From the NCBI GenBank assembly GCA_023313575.1, contig JAJTTP010000017.1, positions 558,001 through 622,000 on the forward strand: 64,000 bases of DNA. Reading direction: 5' to 3'. The notes beneath the pieces were generated by a model, which made no database searches, was not told the DNA's origin, and was given only the letters and a program-made list of their open reading frames with translations. Positions 21,080-33,400 of the stretch are shown here, piece after piece; positions within the stretch are counted from its first letter, which is position 1, and each line of letters starts with the position of its first letter. The translations under genes and the position numbers were made by a program. Source of the stretch: Eutypella sp. D-1 (Eukaryota > Ascomycota > Sordariomycetes > Xylariales > Diatrypaceae).

Positions 21080-23180
21080 CTAGGCGATAGGCCGGTACGA
21101 CCAGATGCGAGCTCTCATGTCACCAGATCCGGTTGCGAAGTAGGTTCCGCTAGGGCTAGGAGCCACGGAGATAACAGAGTTCTTGTGCCCCTGCAGCATG
21201 AGCTGGGTGTAACCGGTTCGAGGATCCCAGAATTGCACGCCGCGGTCCTTGGAACCAGACATGACCCAGTTGGCATCGGGTGTGAGAGCGACAGACAAGA
21301 CGAAATCCTAATCTCATGTCAGCGGGGGTTTGTAACAGTGCAGTTGCGAGGTGGTTCAGATGGGAACATACCCTGTGCCCTTCAAAAGTCTTCACACATC
21401 TGCCTGGCTTGGGGCCAGGGTTCTGCATCCCTCCCCTAGGGGACGCCAGCTCCCACATCTTGATAGTCTTGTCAAGGCTACCACTGACAAGGTCCTTTCC
21501 ATTCGGGGAGAAAGCAACAGAGTAGACACTGTCCTTATGACCGTCCGGTCCCTCCAATCGCTCCAGAAGATATCCTTGGTGGATATCCCAGACACGAACA
21601 CTCTTGTCAAGTGAACCAGCTGCAACGTATTTTGTATCGGGAGAGATAGCAACGGTGGTAACACCATCCTCGATGCTTAGCGTCATCAATGGCTGGCCGG
21701 TCTCGATATCCCAGAGGCGGACCGTTCTATCGCCACTTCCCGAAGCGATCGTCCTGCCGTCACGGGCGAAGTCTAGCGAGTAGATGTCTTGCTCGTGGCC
21801 AGCGAAAGTGTTCCGAATTGTTCGGCTTTGGATGTCCCACACCTACAGCATGTTAGTTATAAAAGACGCGCAGCCCTTGTTAGCCGGTTAGAAAACTTAC
21901 CCGAATCAGCTTATCTTCTGCGCCGGTAGCGAGGTACTTGCCGTCAGGGCTAAAGCATACGCTACGGATATACAAGTCACCTGTTACATCTACATTCTCG
22001 TCCTGCAGAACGCACACCTTCTCCCCACTAGTCACGTCGTAGATCTGGGCAGAACGGTTGCAGCCCGTTGCCACGTATTTGCCATCGGCACTGAACCTGA
22101 CACAGCACACGACACTTTCGTGTACAAGGGTGTGGACGAGGTCTACGTCCAACATGCGGGGGACGGCTTGGTTGAAAATGACAAACCAGTCATCGCGGAT
22201 CTTTCTCACATGGGCTGGGAGACGTTCGACGTCCAGATCGCCGAGAGCGTTGTTGACCACTAGGGGTCCAGAATTGGGCTGCATAGCCCTGTGATCAGGG
22301 GTAGGGTGGTTTGTGACTTGGGGGGATGCGCCGGGGCCACCATAAGGCATCGGAGTATTAATCTGAGGAGTGGCGGGGCCGCCAGCAGGAGGCCGGCCGA
22401 CACCCCGCTTCCCGGGACCCGGGCTAGCGGTGCTAGATGGGGGCTGGCCAGGAAATCCGTTGGGAGCAGGTCCTTGTTGATAGGGCTGCTGGAAAGGTGG
22501 CTGCTGCTGAGACGGCGGCGGGGGAGGCGGCGGAGGGCCACCTGGCATCCCTGGGGCCGGCTGGGGCATCTGGTGCTGGGGTCCCGGGGGCTGTTGATCT
22601 TGAGGGGGGGGCTGGGGTGGTAGACCAGCACCTTGGCCGGCTTGACCGGTCATTATTCCACTAAAGATATTGTTCCCCATGCCGATGGTAGGCGGGGGAG
22701 GGCCGGAAGAAGGACCGGCATGCTGCGGGGGGGCGGGCATGCCTGGCTGGGGAGCTCCGCCTCGGGCTTGCTCAAGTTGACGGCGCAGCAGGACGATCTC
22801 TTCATCGTACCTATAACAATCTAGTCAGCGACGAGGACAACAGGAGACCAATAGAGAGCAGCAAAATTAAAAGCGCATCATATAGCTGATTAACTTACTT
22901 CTGTTTCATATTCAGGTGCTGCTGCTCAAGTTGATAGACTTTGTCCCTTATGAGAGAGGCCTCTTGAACTTGTTGCTGAACTATAGACGTAGGAATTCAC
23001 GTAAGTTCACTGAACACTCTAGAAAACTTGACAATGAGGCTTTGGATAGGACTTACTTTGTTGTTCATAACTGTCGTTAACGCGCATCTGGCCATCGAAC
23101 TCAGTGCGGACCTGATCGAGAAGTTCGTTAAGACGCGACAGGTTTTGCGGCATGCCGCGATGCCCCGGATACATAGACAT
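21080..23180 (-). CDS. rco-1: General transcriptional corepressor RCO-1 / Tup1
   Basis: Five exons on the minus strand (23180-23057, 22980-22899, 22810-21901, 21842-21372, 21307-21080) give 604 residues. Tup1-family proteins form a tetramer that binds Ssn6/Cyc8 (RCM-1) and is recruited by DNA-binding repressors. The N-terminal coiled-coil tetramer domain (residues 1 to about 80) contains [16 protein letters not shown] and [15 protein letters not shown], each split by small introns. A Pro/Gln/Gly-rich linker covers about 83-240. Seven WD40 repeats fill about 260-604, with typical GH...WD pairs such as [11 protein letters not shown]...VRLWD and ending in [10 protein letters not shown]. All introns are 58-88 nt with GTAAGT or GTATGT donors. 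The start at [17 protein letters not shown] matches the expected family N-terminus. Confidence 0.96.
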
Positions 23181-26100
23181 ATTGGCGGCGGATGCAGGGC
23201 GCGTCCAAGGGTTCGTTGCGATGGAAAGAGTAGTAGGTAATAGTCTCTAAATGATGAATTGATAAGGAATCAAGGGGGTGTGATCAGTAGAGAAGGGCCT
23301 AAGCTAGTTAGGCAGGTCGAATTCGAATCGAGTCGATCGAATCGAAAATGATTTTTATCTTTTTTTTGTCGCGGAAGTGATTCCCAACTTTGCGATTCGC
23401 GTTGCGCCCAATGGATCGACTAACTTAGGTACCTAAGTCAATCGTGTATTTTCCCACCTCCCAAGTTCAGCCGCAACCTTGTGCAAGATGCAAAAAGAGA
23501 AGAGAAGTTGGAAAACAAAAAATAACGAAACAGAATGATGTATAATGTTGCTGTTGCGATATTGCTTTTGCGACGTCCAGCGAGCCTCGTTAGGCAATTT
23601 GAATCATAGTCGTCTGCCTTCTCGAATTTTAATTGGCCGAGTGACGCACGCGATAAGTCGATATATCGAAATAGGGTACGACTTGGTCGCGTCCGATCTT
23701 ATGTCGAGATGATAGATATGAGGTTACTAGGGGTTGTTGTTGATGACGATGTTTTTGGGACAGGTGAAGGTCAACCCAAAATGTGAAGTTTCAAGAAGGA
23801 GAAAAAAAAGATTCAGCGAAGAGAAGAGGAGGACCGGTAAAGTGACGGGGCGGCAAGAGGAAAGGATGTCAGAGTTTATTATTATCCGTTACCTTCCAGG
23901 TTACATAGTACATATGTACTTAGGTACCTATATTATGTGGATCCCTGTACCTGGGTACGTATATACCTACAGCTATACCCAGATTTGTTTAACTTTAACT
24001 GGTCCCCGGGGGGATGTAGCACCTGGGCACCAGCCACTGTGTGTACATGCCCGTGTACATGTCCGTGTACATGGTGCGTAGGTTAGGTGCTTAGTGCCAC
24101 GCTAGTCCGCGACCCAGCCGGGCTCCATATCCAAATGTTACTGGGCTGGCTGCTTTCTTACCTTTCCCTACTACATACGTACCTAAGTACTACATATATA
24201 GTGCAGTATGTACAAGGCTAACTGCGCCTTGCTATAAGGTAACCGTACTTGTAGATATTTCCCCAGTATATATGTGACTGCTAGGTACATACTTATCTAG
24301 GTTGGTTGTGTACCTGTAGGTAGGTAGGCAAGTAGGTAAGGGCCCATGCGGCCATGTATCCGTACGTGTGTATGTAATATGCATATGCGTGGGGACTGAT
24401 GCGATTGAACGGGGTAGGGGTGGGTTACAACACATGTACGAGGGTACTACCTAGGAAGGGTACTGAGATACTTCTAGTGGATACGATAGGTGTGTAGTAG
24501 TAGGTCGGGTGGATATCTCACACATTCATCATGGATTGCACATGGGGGATGTTAAGTGGGGACATGGGACGCTGCATTTAAACTGGCACTGGTACTAACT
24601 ATCCGCGGGTGCTGTGGGATGTAAGGATGCCTGCCAAGTAAAAAGGTCGCAAGGGTTCGGTTGGTGCTAGGGAGCGGAAAAAGATCATGCTTGGTTCCAA
24701 AGTGGACGCCTTCTTTTTTTTTAAAGCCTTTTCCCTTCTTGGTTATAGCGTTTAGTTGCGTAGTACTCCGTACACAGATGCATCGACCTACTTAGATTTT
24801 TAAGTACCTGGAACAGGTAGGTATTAATGCTGCTGCCAAGACTTCTGCGTGCTCTCTTTATGATGTAGCCAATACATACTTCTCTAGCAGAATTTGGGCG
24901 AAACAAGTTACATCATATAGTCGTTCCTACTGCTTACGTAGGTATTAGCCAGCATCAGATGCTGCATCTGCTACCTTATCGCGAAGTATTTGGTCCCTAG
25001 CTTTTACCCTATACGGTTAAATCAGCTTAGCGATTCAAGTACTATTCTGTATCTATTAAAATACTACGTGAAGTTAGGTAAGTACCAGGTAGATATCGGG
25101 ACAATAAGTTCTATATACGCCCGGCTAGAGCCAAAATAACCTGAAGAACTTAGAAACCAAGATACTCCAATCGGGTAGCACTCCTATGTACATGTAAGCT
25201 ATATTCTTATGACTTGTCTCGCACATTAGGTAACTGTTCCACTTCTATACCTAAGGGCTTACAAGTTGGGTGCTCTCAGAACTTTTCCAAGGGTTAAGAA
25301 CTAGATGCGCATAGATTATGTAATCTATCTGCTTCCCCAGCCCGCCAGCACCCTTTGCCCCAGCCGTAACTTGCCTGCCATTAACCGGGGGATCGATCCT
25401 GCACCACAGGATCTCGGTGCAAAGAATGTGAGGAATCCAGTCAGAAAGTTAGTTGGTTTCTGGATATGCTGCCCAGATATCGGGGAGAATATTCGGGAAG
25501 GTGGTGGAAACTATATGCCAAGCCAGAGATTACATAGTACGTCCATTGCTACCTACCTGGATATATACTTGAGTATATATATAACTGGCTCAATAACGTC
25601 CCATCGACGTCTTCCTTCGAAATTCTTCGGGAAAGCCGCCTAGGACTACCTAGGCAAAGCTAAGGGGGGAATAAACAGCGGCTGCCATGAGGAACAACAC
25701 ACCTGCAGTCATACCGACACGAAGCTAGATACAGATAACGTGAACTACAAACAGCCAGCGGAACCGGGCGGGCGCACCAGAGGTAGCCTGAGTTATGGAG
25801 GTACCGACAGGCCTACACGACATCTAAACACTCCCCCACACACACATACAGAGGTAGCTACGTACCTACCAGGTACGTAGGAGGTAGATTCCGTGAACTA
25901 ATATCTGCAGGTGCCCCATAGACAGGTTCAGGGGATTTCTGGTGGGCGCATATACCTACATATGTACCTACGTAGCCGGAGATGCTAGGGTGGGTTAGGT
26001 ACAATTTTTTTCGGTGTGTATGGTGGGCCGGTGGATCGGTGGGTAGTGCTCGTGGTGCTATGTAGTGGGTGGTGGGTGTGGTGGGTGCGGGACGTTTAAA

Positions 26101-28900
26101 AGGGAAAGTCTGGGAGTGCAACTTATCCCGTACCGCACACATAACGCACACGCGCTAGTTGGCATAAAATGTGCTGCTGCAATGCATGTGCCCAATAAGA
26201 GGCCGCCGGTGGTCATTTACATATCGGGCTGCCGAAGGGGGAGGGGAAGGGGGGAGGGGGGCCCATCAATGTGGGATTACAGGGGGGAAGAGGCCGCGAG
26301 GGGGTTCGATAATAACCTCCTCGGGGGTCCCCCTATCGGCCCAAGCCCCTGCACATAATATATACATTACCTGGGTAGTAGTAGTATGTAGTACATAGTA
26401 ACAGAGATCTCTCGCTTGCTTTTTTGTGGGGGCTACCCTTGTACGTAACCCGTAGGGGTGACCATAGGGGTGACTTGCTTGTCTGTCTCCCCTTCCACCC
26501 GCCTTGCCGCCTTTTGACTCATCAGTTGTTATCTCGCTCTTGTCTGCCGCTCTTTTGTCTCAGATGAAGGAACCTGCTTGCTACTCGCCAGCCTAGTCAA
26601 TCCCATTTCCTCTCCCCTGGTATCAGTCCAATTGGATAGTTAGCAAACGGGTTTGAGGGGCCGCATTAAGAAATTCAAAATGACTGGTCGGTCAATCTTT
26701 CAACATGAATCGCCAGCGCTAAAGCCAAGACCCCAGATCACAAATTGGCCATAAGGTCAGGCAGGCCTTTCGGCCGGCTGGGGATACCTGGATATACGGC
26801 GAGGGTGTCGTCTAATTGTCTACCCTTCGCAACCTCAAAGGTCCTATGCCTTACTATAAAGTGACAGCAATGAGGTAGGCTGTCCTCGGACAGATTGCTT
26901 GCAGGATCGCACATCCCTGCATCGTGGCTAGTCCTTCGACAGCTTGCGGTCTGGATAGGTACGATGTACGACGTTAACGAAGAAACACCGGCAACGAAAC
27001 GAAATTCGCCGGAGTTGCATCCGTAAAACAGATTACACAGTAGCTATAAAGTAGGTGAGCAAGTACTTAGGTACATTAATTATAGGTAGGTAGGCAGGTA
27101 ATGTTACTAAGGCATCCCCTTGCTTTTCTTTGCTGACCTTCTTTCTTACTTAGAGGTACATCTAGGATGCGTTGCATCAGATGAGATGCCGCCGCATACA
27201 AACAGGCGTGTATATATATATCTATATACTCCGTACATATTTTCCACTTTAAAAAAAGAGATAGGGGGCCGGCCTAAGTACCGGGTTTAAACGCGGAAGG
27301 CTAAGCCGAATGCGATGACGCTGTGCGACCCCCGAGGCAAGACAACAACAAGGGGTTTTTGTCTACAACAGATACCTTAAGTACTTAGGTATCTAGTTGC
27401 ACAGGTGCACAAGGTAACGCCGGCTTTCCGGGTTTCTCCTATCCGTAAGTCACCTATCTACCTACCTGGCTTCTCTCGTCGTAAGGAAGTACAAGGTGCG
27501 GACGGCTTACTACTAAGTTGCATCTAGGAATTCTCTTGATCCATATCCTCCATTTTCATTCATGTATGGAGTATATAAGCTGGCAATTGGGTTTCCCTTC
27601 TTTAGAGCGTTTTCGGGGACACGGGGGATAATTGAAGGGCCCAGCCTAGGAGAACCTAAGGAGGGTTCGTGCATTTAACTGCTACTTATGTCCAGTTGCG
27701 TACTAACTATAACTAACTCGGATCTAGCCGCAGTTTCGGAGCTTTGCCTTAACTCCCGAGCAGACCCCCTAGGGTGTGTCAAAATAATCTTCAGACAACC
27801 TTTTTTCGAAGGTCGGTCAAGCTAGTCCACATTAGGCTTGACTAACTAAATGACGTGGGTCCGGAGCCCGGGGCAGGGGGGGTTAAAGGGGGCGGGGGGA
27901 TGCGGGTGGTGGTGGTGGTGGCCTTGACATCACCATGCCATACTGTCATCCATGGGTGACGGCTGTAGAAAGAGATAAAAAAGCTGGGTATCATTTTAGC
28001 TTGCCGGCCGCCGCCAACCGAACACGTTTCGCTACATAATACATGACTGCATGGGCTAGTAGCATGCACGACATCAAGTCTCTCTTCTGAGTCCTCCCCC
28101 CCCCCTTTCCTTCCCCTAGAAGAATTCAATTTTCTACCGATCTGGGTAGTTGACTTCCTTGGAAGAGGCAAAAAGAAAAGGGCATTAAGGAACTTTTCAC
28201 CTATTTACATGTAACGTCGATCGTTGACGAAAAAAGGTTCCGGTGCCCCGAAAACAGGCTCGCATACTACCAAAAGCAAAATACACAAGCGGGGAAGAGG
28301 AGGAGGGGGGGGGATATCATGTCGGCTCTGGGTCTACTGAGGCGCCTGAACGGCGATGTTAATCCACCCAAGCAAATATACCTAAGTAGTTCACAGTTCA
28401 CGTTGAACGACTATCCTGTACTCTCGGCCAGTAACCCACAAACGGGAAAAACACCAGCTCTAGTACAGCACGTATCTCACACGGGTTCTATCGTCTCGCC
28501 ATTAATCACCATAGGGGATGCGGCTACTTGCGTTCACAGGAGCATGCGGCAGCATATATATGCATATGCCACTTACTGTTTTCCTGTCGATCCTCAGGCA
28601 GGTAGATGGGGGTAGGTAAGTAGTCAGGCTTACCCTGCGAGGCATGCGCCCCTTTTGTCTCGTGGATCGGTCGGCATGCCAGCTCCCGTGAGACGTCTCG
28701 TCTTGAATGTTCAAGCCGTAGAACCTTCTCCAAGGAGGTAGATATCCCCCAGACAGACAGAGAGCAGCAATATATGAAGATTTCGTAGTTAGGTAGCTTA
28801 ATTATCGCATGCCCTATGTGAACTTCTGCCACGCCGTGAGCTTAGCGCGGGCAAGTCAGCACCACCTCGTCCTCCCTAAGCAATGAGGCTCTCTCTTTAT
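23181..28900. other. Gene-free region upstream of RCO-1, rich in TACCTA/TAGGTA words
   Basis: No coding region is supported. Near RCO-1 are a TCGA-rich cluster (23317-23345) and a perfect 12-bp palindrome TCGATATATCGA (23658-23669). Farther on are dense short words of the TACCTA/TAGGTA/GTACCTAAGTAC type (for example 23888-23970, 24170-24340, 25080-25100, 25858-25890, 27060-27100, 27370-27395), a G-rich tract (about 26236-26261) and several poly-C or poly-G runs (about 28097-28110 and 28305-28314). Part of this may be the promoter and leader of RCO-1, since corepressor genes often have long upstream regions. Confidence 0.5.
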
Positions 28901-31900
28901 CATCTTGAGACGAAAATGGCAATTACCGGGTTGTATATGATAATCGGCAACCAACCATGACCGGTAGTTAATATGTTGCCCTCGTCATGCCCGATATCGA
29001 CCATTACCACGTGTCACCGGATATCCGCCACTTCGGGCCGTCTAGGCCAAGCCCTGGGGCGGCCGGATGCTTCCGCCATAGAGCAGGTCTCAAAGACTCA
29101 AACTGATAATCTTGAACTCGTGGTCAACGCTCGGTTAGGTATATCAACAACGGCTTGTATGAGTTGAGCACGCTGTTTTGGGCTTTTCCATACTCCCATG
29201 CGCCGATGCGCGATGAACATACAGGGCCTGGTTGTGGCGGCGGACTGGGCCCTGTTGACACATGCCACCCACCTTCTTCATCGTACCGCGATAACGACAC
29301 TATGAGTCTCATACAGGTGTGTGTACTCGAGCAACACCATTCTTCGCTTTACCATGTCGTGGTCTTGATCGCATCGTTGTTGCCTTATGGGTGTAAAAAA
29401 AGGCATTCCTCATCAACGTCCGCTAGCATTATAATGCCCTGCTATCTGTTAATAGACCGCTCCAAATTGTTCCTACGCTTTCCTCCTACTTCTCCATCAT
29501 CCGAACTATACACATAGCTCCCGTTCCTATAACATAAGGGCGGTAGATATTTCTTTGCCCTACTGTTGTGCACACGAGCTAAGACGAGGATGTGTATGAC
29601 ATGTGTACCTCACAGGGGGGTTGCCTCACAGAGCCGAAGATCGACTGAACTGTCGGGTTCGAGATATTCAACCGATGCTACTAAAGATCTAGAGATCATA
29701 TGATTGGCATAAGAGCACTAAGCCAACGTTCCCACCATTCTACGGCGTGGTTGGCCGAGTCTTGCTGTTGTCCCGGTAGAGATTTCTTGGGTGCGTGCTA
29801 CTTATCTTATAACTTGTCATACGTCGGACAGAATGGTTAAACAGTCTCAAGTATGGTGCCAAATCTGAGTGACGTTCAAAACCCAGGTTGTATACATGAC
29901 AACGGGCATGGTGGTAGTGCTACCTTCCGGTGTAGCTGCGGATGGGACAGTTACTTGCGCAGTTCCCACATAGTTGAGACCAAGTCCACGAAGGCTTCAG
30001 GGTGATTTGATCCCCTTGCTTATTGGATAGTCGTGAAGCCTCGGTAGCTACCAAAACTGGGGGGCAGTTCAATCGACTTTATCGCCACGCGAGATGACAT
30101 CTGGTATAGATAAAAGTTGTATGAGCCCGCTTCGAGGCGCCGACTGATCATGGCTCTGCCAGTATATCGTTCAACCGTTTCCAAGTAAGATCACACTCCG
30201 AAAAACTATGACACAGTGCAATGTCTCCAGAACTATGATGTAGCGGCCAGGCAAAAGCTGATGTAAAGTCACATTACTCACGAAGACCACCTCTCGGCCC
30301 CAGGCTAGCAGCCTAGCCCTGTGAAACATAACAGTCATGTCTAGGTAAGGATTGTTTGTTTTGCTCTCCTACTGCCGGAGATCTCCTGGCCATAACTACT
30401 TTACCATAGTATCAATCAACGGACAGTGCCCCTCTACTTACTTTCGCTGGCAGTTGTTGAGCCATGCATTGGCTCGGAAGCAATGACCTCCACCCTATTC
30501 ATACCTAGAAGAGGCAGATTCTCATATGCATGGGCGCTCTACTGATGCTACTTTCAAGTACTTTAACAGTGGCCTTTAAGCTGCCGTGTTCCATTCGGGC
30601 ACCAGGGCCCTGATGATAATGATGTCCTCACGGGTCCGACACACATCTCACACGCAATACGAAGCGGCATTCAAGTCACATGCTGCATTCTCCAAGGGAT
30701 GTACACTGGTATCTTGCCAGCCTGCCTTTGAGATCTCGAACCCCTTCTACTCCTTGGGCCTTAGGCAAACATCCGCCAGCTCGCCACGGGAGATTACAGT
30801 TATGTGAGTAAGCTGGCTGTCGAGGTGTTGCTACGTCTATCATCCAGTAAGAACTACATGCACACGTGGGTATCCCATGCGTGTCAACCCCTCCCATCCC
30901 CATCATATACTCCAGTACTTACTCGAATCGACGACCTCTGGTGTAGTTAGGAGTGGCCATCGCAGTTTCTACTGTGATATGCAAGCGGAGACAGACTCCG
31001 GTAGTCAGTAAAGAATACGGTATCTCCAAGTATTGCTGTTTCTGGTCTTCATCATAATGTTCCGGAATTAACTATCTAACTGCTCGCTTGCCCTCCTGAT
31101 AAGCACTCGCGTCGTTCGCGGCCAGTCATGGGTCTTAGAACAAATCCCACGCTGAAGCCAGCGAACTCAGTTCCCGGCTACCCTTGGCAAAGACACTCTC
31201 ACCTCGTAGTCTACTGGCGCTGTTGTAGATGACGAGGGAGTCCTATTGAGAGTTGTCTGGCAAGCACCGGAAGAACCACTATAGCTCTGCAGTGACTCCC
31301 TGGGGCGGGATGGCTCCAACCTTTTCCCAGTAGCCGTGACGCCTGGGGGTGAAGGTTGCGACATTGACCAACCTATTAGCTTCAAATCAGAAGGCTGCTT
31401 CCGACCTTTCATCCGACCATGCTACTCCCATCTTGCAAATCATACTAGCCTTTCGAATCGACTCACACGGCTCAGGGGCTGATAGCCTGAGTCCATGTCT
31501 GTTCATCCACGACGGGCATCCGGGCTAGAGAACACATAGACCTCATTCCTGCGTTGAAGGGGCTCAGAGCTGTATGGTCACGGGAGTGTCTACTAGCTAG
31601 CTCAAGATCTGACCCTAGCTCCGGAGTCATATGGGTCGTTTTGCCGATGGCTTCCGGTGCCGACGCAGACGCAGACCGCACGATTGGTGGCGGATGGATC
31701 CTGCTAACTGGTAAGGGATCCGCGCCCGGGATCAGCCGGACCGGAAAATCCTCCGGGGCGTAATACCCTAATAACTATGACGAGCAGTCGCAGGATTACA
31801 TGTTTCTTTACCTGCAAAGTGTCCATAAGGTGGATGAGATGACGTGCTCGTCACAGCCAGTTATCGGGGTTGCTCGTCGTCGGCAAGGTAGGTCTGAGCC

Positions 31901-33400
31901 ACGATGACGCTGGTCGACATCGCAGAGATCCCCGGCATGCAGCTTATTGTCACTGTCGTGCTTCCATGGGGACAATCGTGTGGGTTAACCTGATTGGCAA
32001 CTAGCAGAAAGACATTGTAATGCGAGACCCCTATTGTAGATACCTATATGAGTAACTGTGCACCGGATTAAGCTGGACACCCCACTCCGCTTCCAATCCC
32101 AAGGACATTTCTAACTACCAGTACTATTATCGTGAATCGGACAAAGGTCTGACCGATTCGCAGAGCGCATCGATCTTCATACCGATAAGAACTCCGTTTT
32201 TAACGTCTAATATATCTCATATTAGACCAAGCCTTCCACCTTCTTCTGCACCGTGGTATATGGAAAAACCATGTAACCACCAGAACCAGAATTAAAGAAT
32301 GACATAACAAGAATATTGCAGCCCGAAAAACGTTTTATATTGGACGAGCTGCGGATAGCCAGCCGGCGCTCAAGAGGAGAGCCGGCTTGTACATACCGAG
32401 TCTCTGGCTCTAGGCCCGTAGACGTATGTACACTACTACATCGAGAAAACGCATGACTGGGCGGTGAGCCGTGCACACACTCCACGGAGAGCATCGTGGA
32501 CAGGGGCTGCACGCGCTCGATAGCGAGCACTACCGCTGGCTCCGTCGTACCAGGTCGACCTATCTGTCTACATACATCGCGCGAGGCAATCTCTTCCGAG
32601 CACGGTGACGGCCGGGACCGGGCCCGGGGGCCACCGACGTTGCGGGGTGGGGCGGCGGTGATGATCGGGCGGCGTCGGAGGAGCCCGGGGTGGTGGTGGC
32701 TACCTTTCTCCAGGAGCGCTACCCTGCCTACCAGTGCGGTCCCGTGCCGTGGCCACGTGCTTCCATGTAACGGGGTGCCAGGACCGTACTAGTGTCTGCC
32801 GATATCAAAGTATGACTTTCTCTTACATGCATACGTATTACAAGATGAGCATTATCGCTTGGCTATCCTCACTACTCACTGGACCTGCTTGTCAGCCAGC
32901 TGGTAATGTATACAATAGATATCACGTGGTGGACAATGCTCAGTGAATCTACATACGCACCACCGCCATGCACCCGGTAGTGCTGCATCCGGAGGTCGTG
33001 TGGCACTGTGGTCGTGATAGGACCGAACCCCACACGGCTCCGGCCGGGCGGCAGGGTCCATTATACGGCGTAAGGAGCAGGTGAGTGTATGATATTTACC
33101 ATTCGTCTTTGTATCAAAGCTATGATTTAACCATAGAGGGCGTATTCGAAACCGTGGATACTTGCTCTGTCACTAATGGTATGCTTATATCCAGTCTCTG
33201 CCATGACATGAGATGTCTTCGGTTCCGAGGAGGTGTGATGACGACATGGAAACCTAACCCGGTCTTTGGAAATAGGGGGCTGGCCGGTTGCCAGGCGAGA
33301 CGAGAGCATATTGATCAATGTCTACAGGGGATGCTATATTTAAGAGGGTGAAGGTAGAGAAGCAGGATTGTCTTATGACACAGCAAGCGACAACTTCGCG
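28901..33400. other. Gene-free block of complex, motif-poor sequence
   Basis: No frame longer than about 120 codons is present and none is recognisable. Compared with its flanks this block has few homopolymers and few TACCTA/TAGGTA words, and its texture resembles that of 10-16 kb. No terminal inverted repeats, target-site duplications, reverse transcriptase or transposase motifs were seen by eye, and base composition does not suggest repeat-induced point mutation. Confidence 0.45.
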
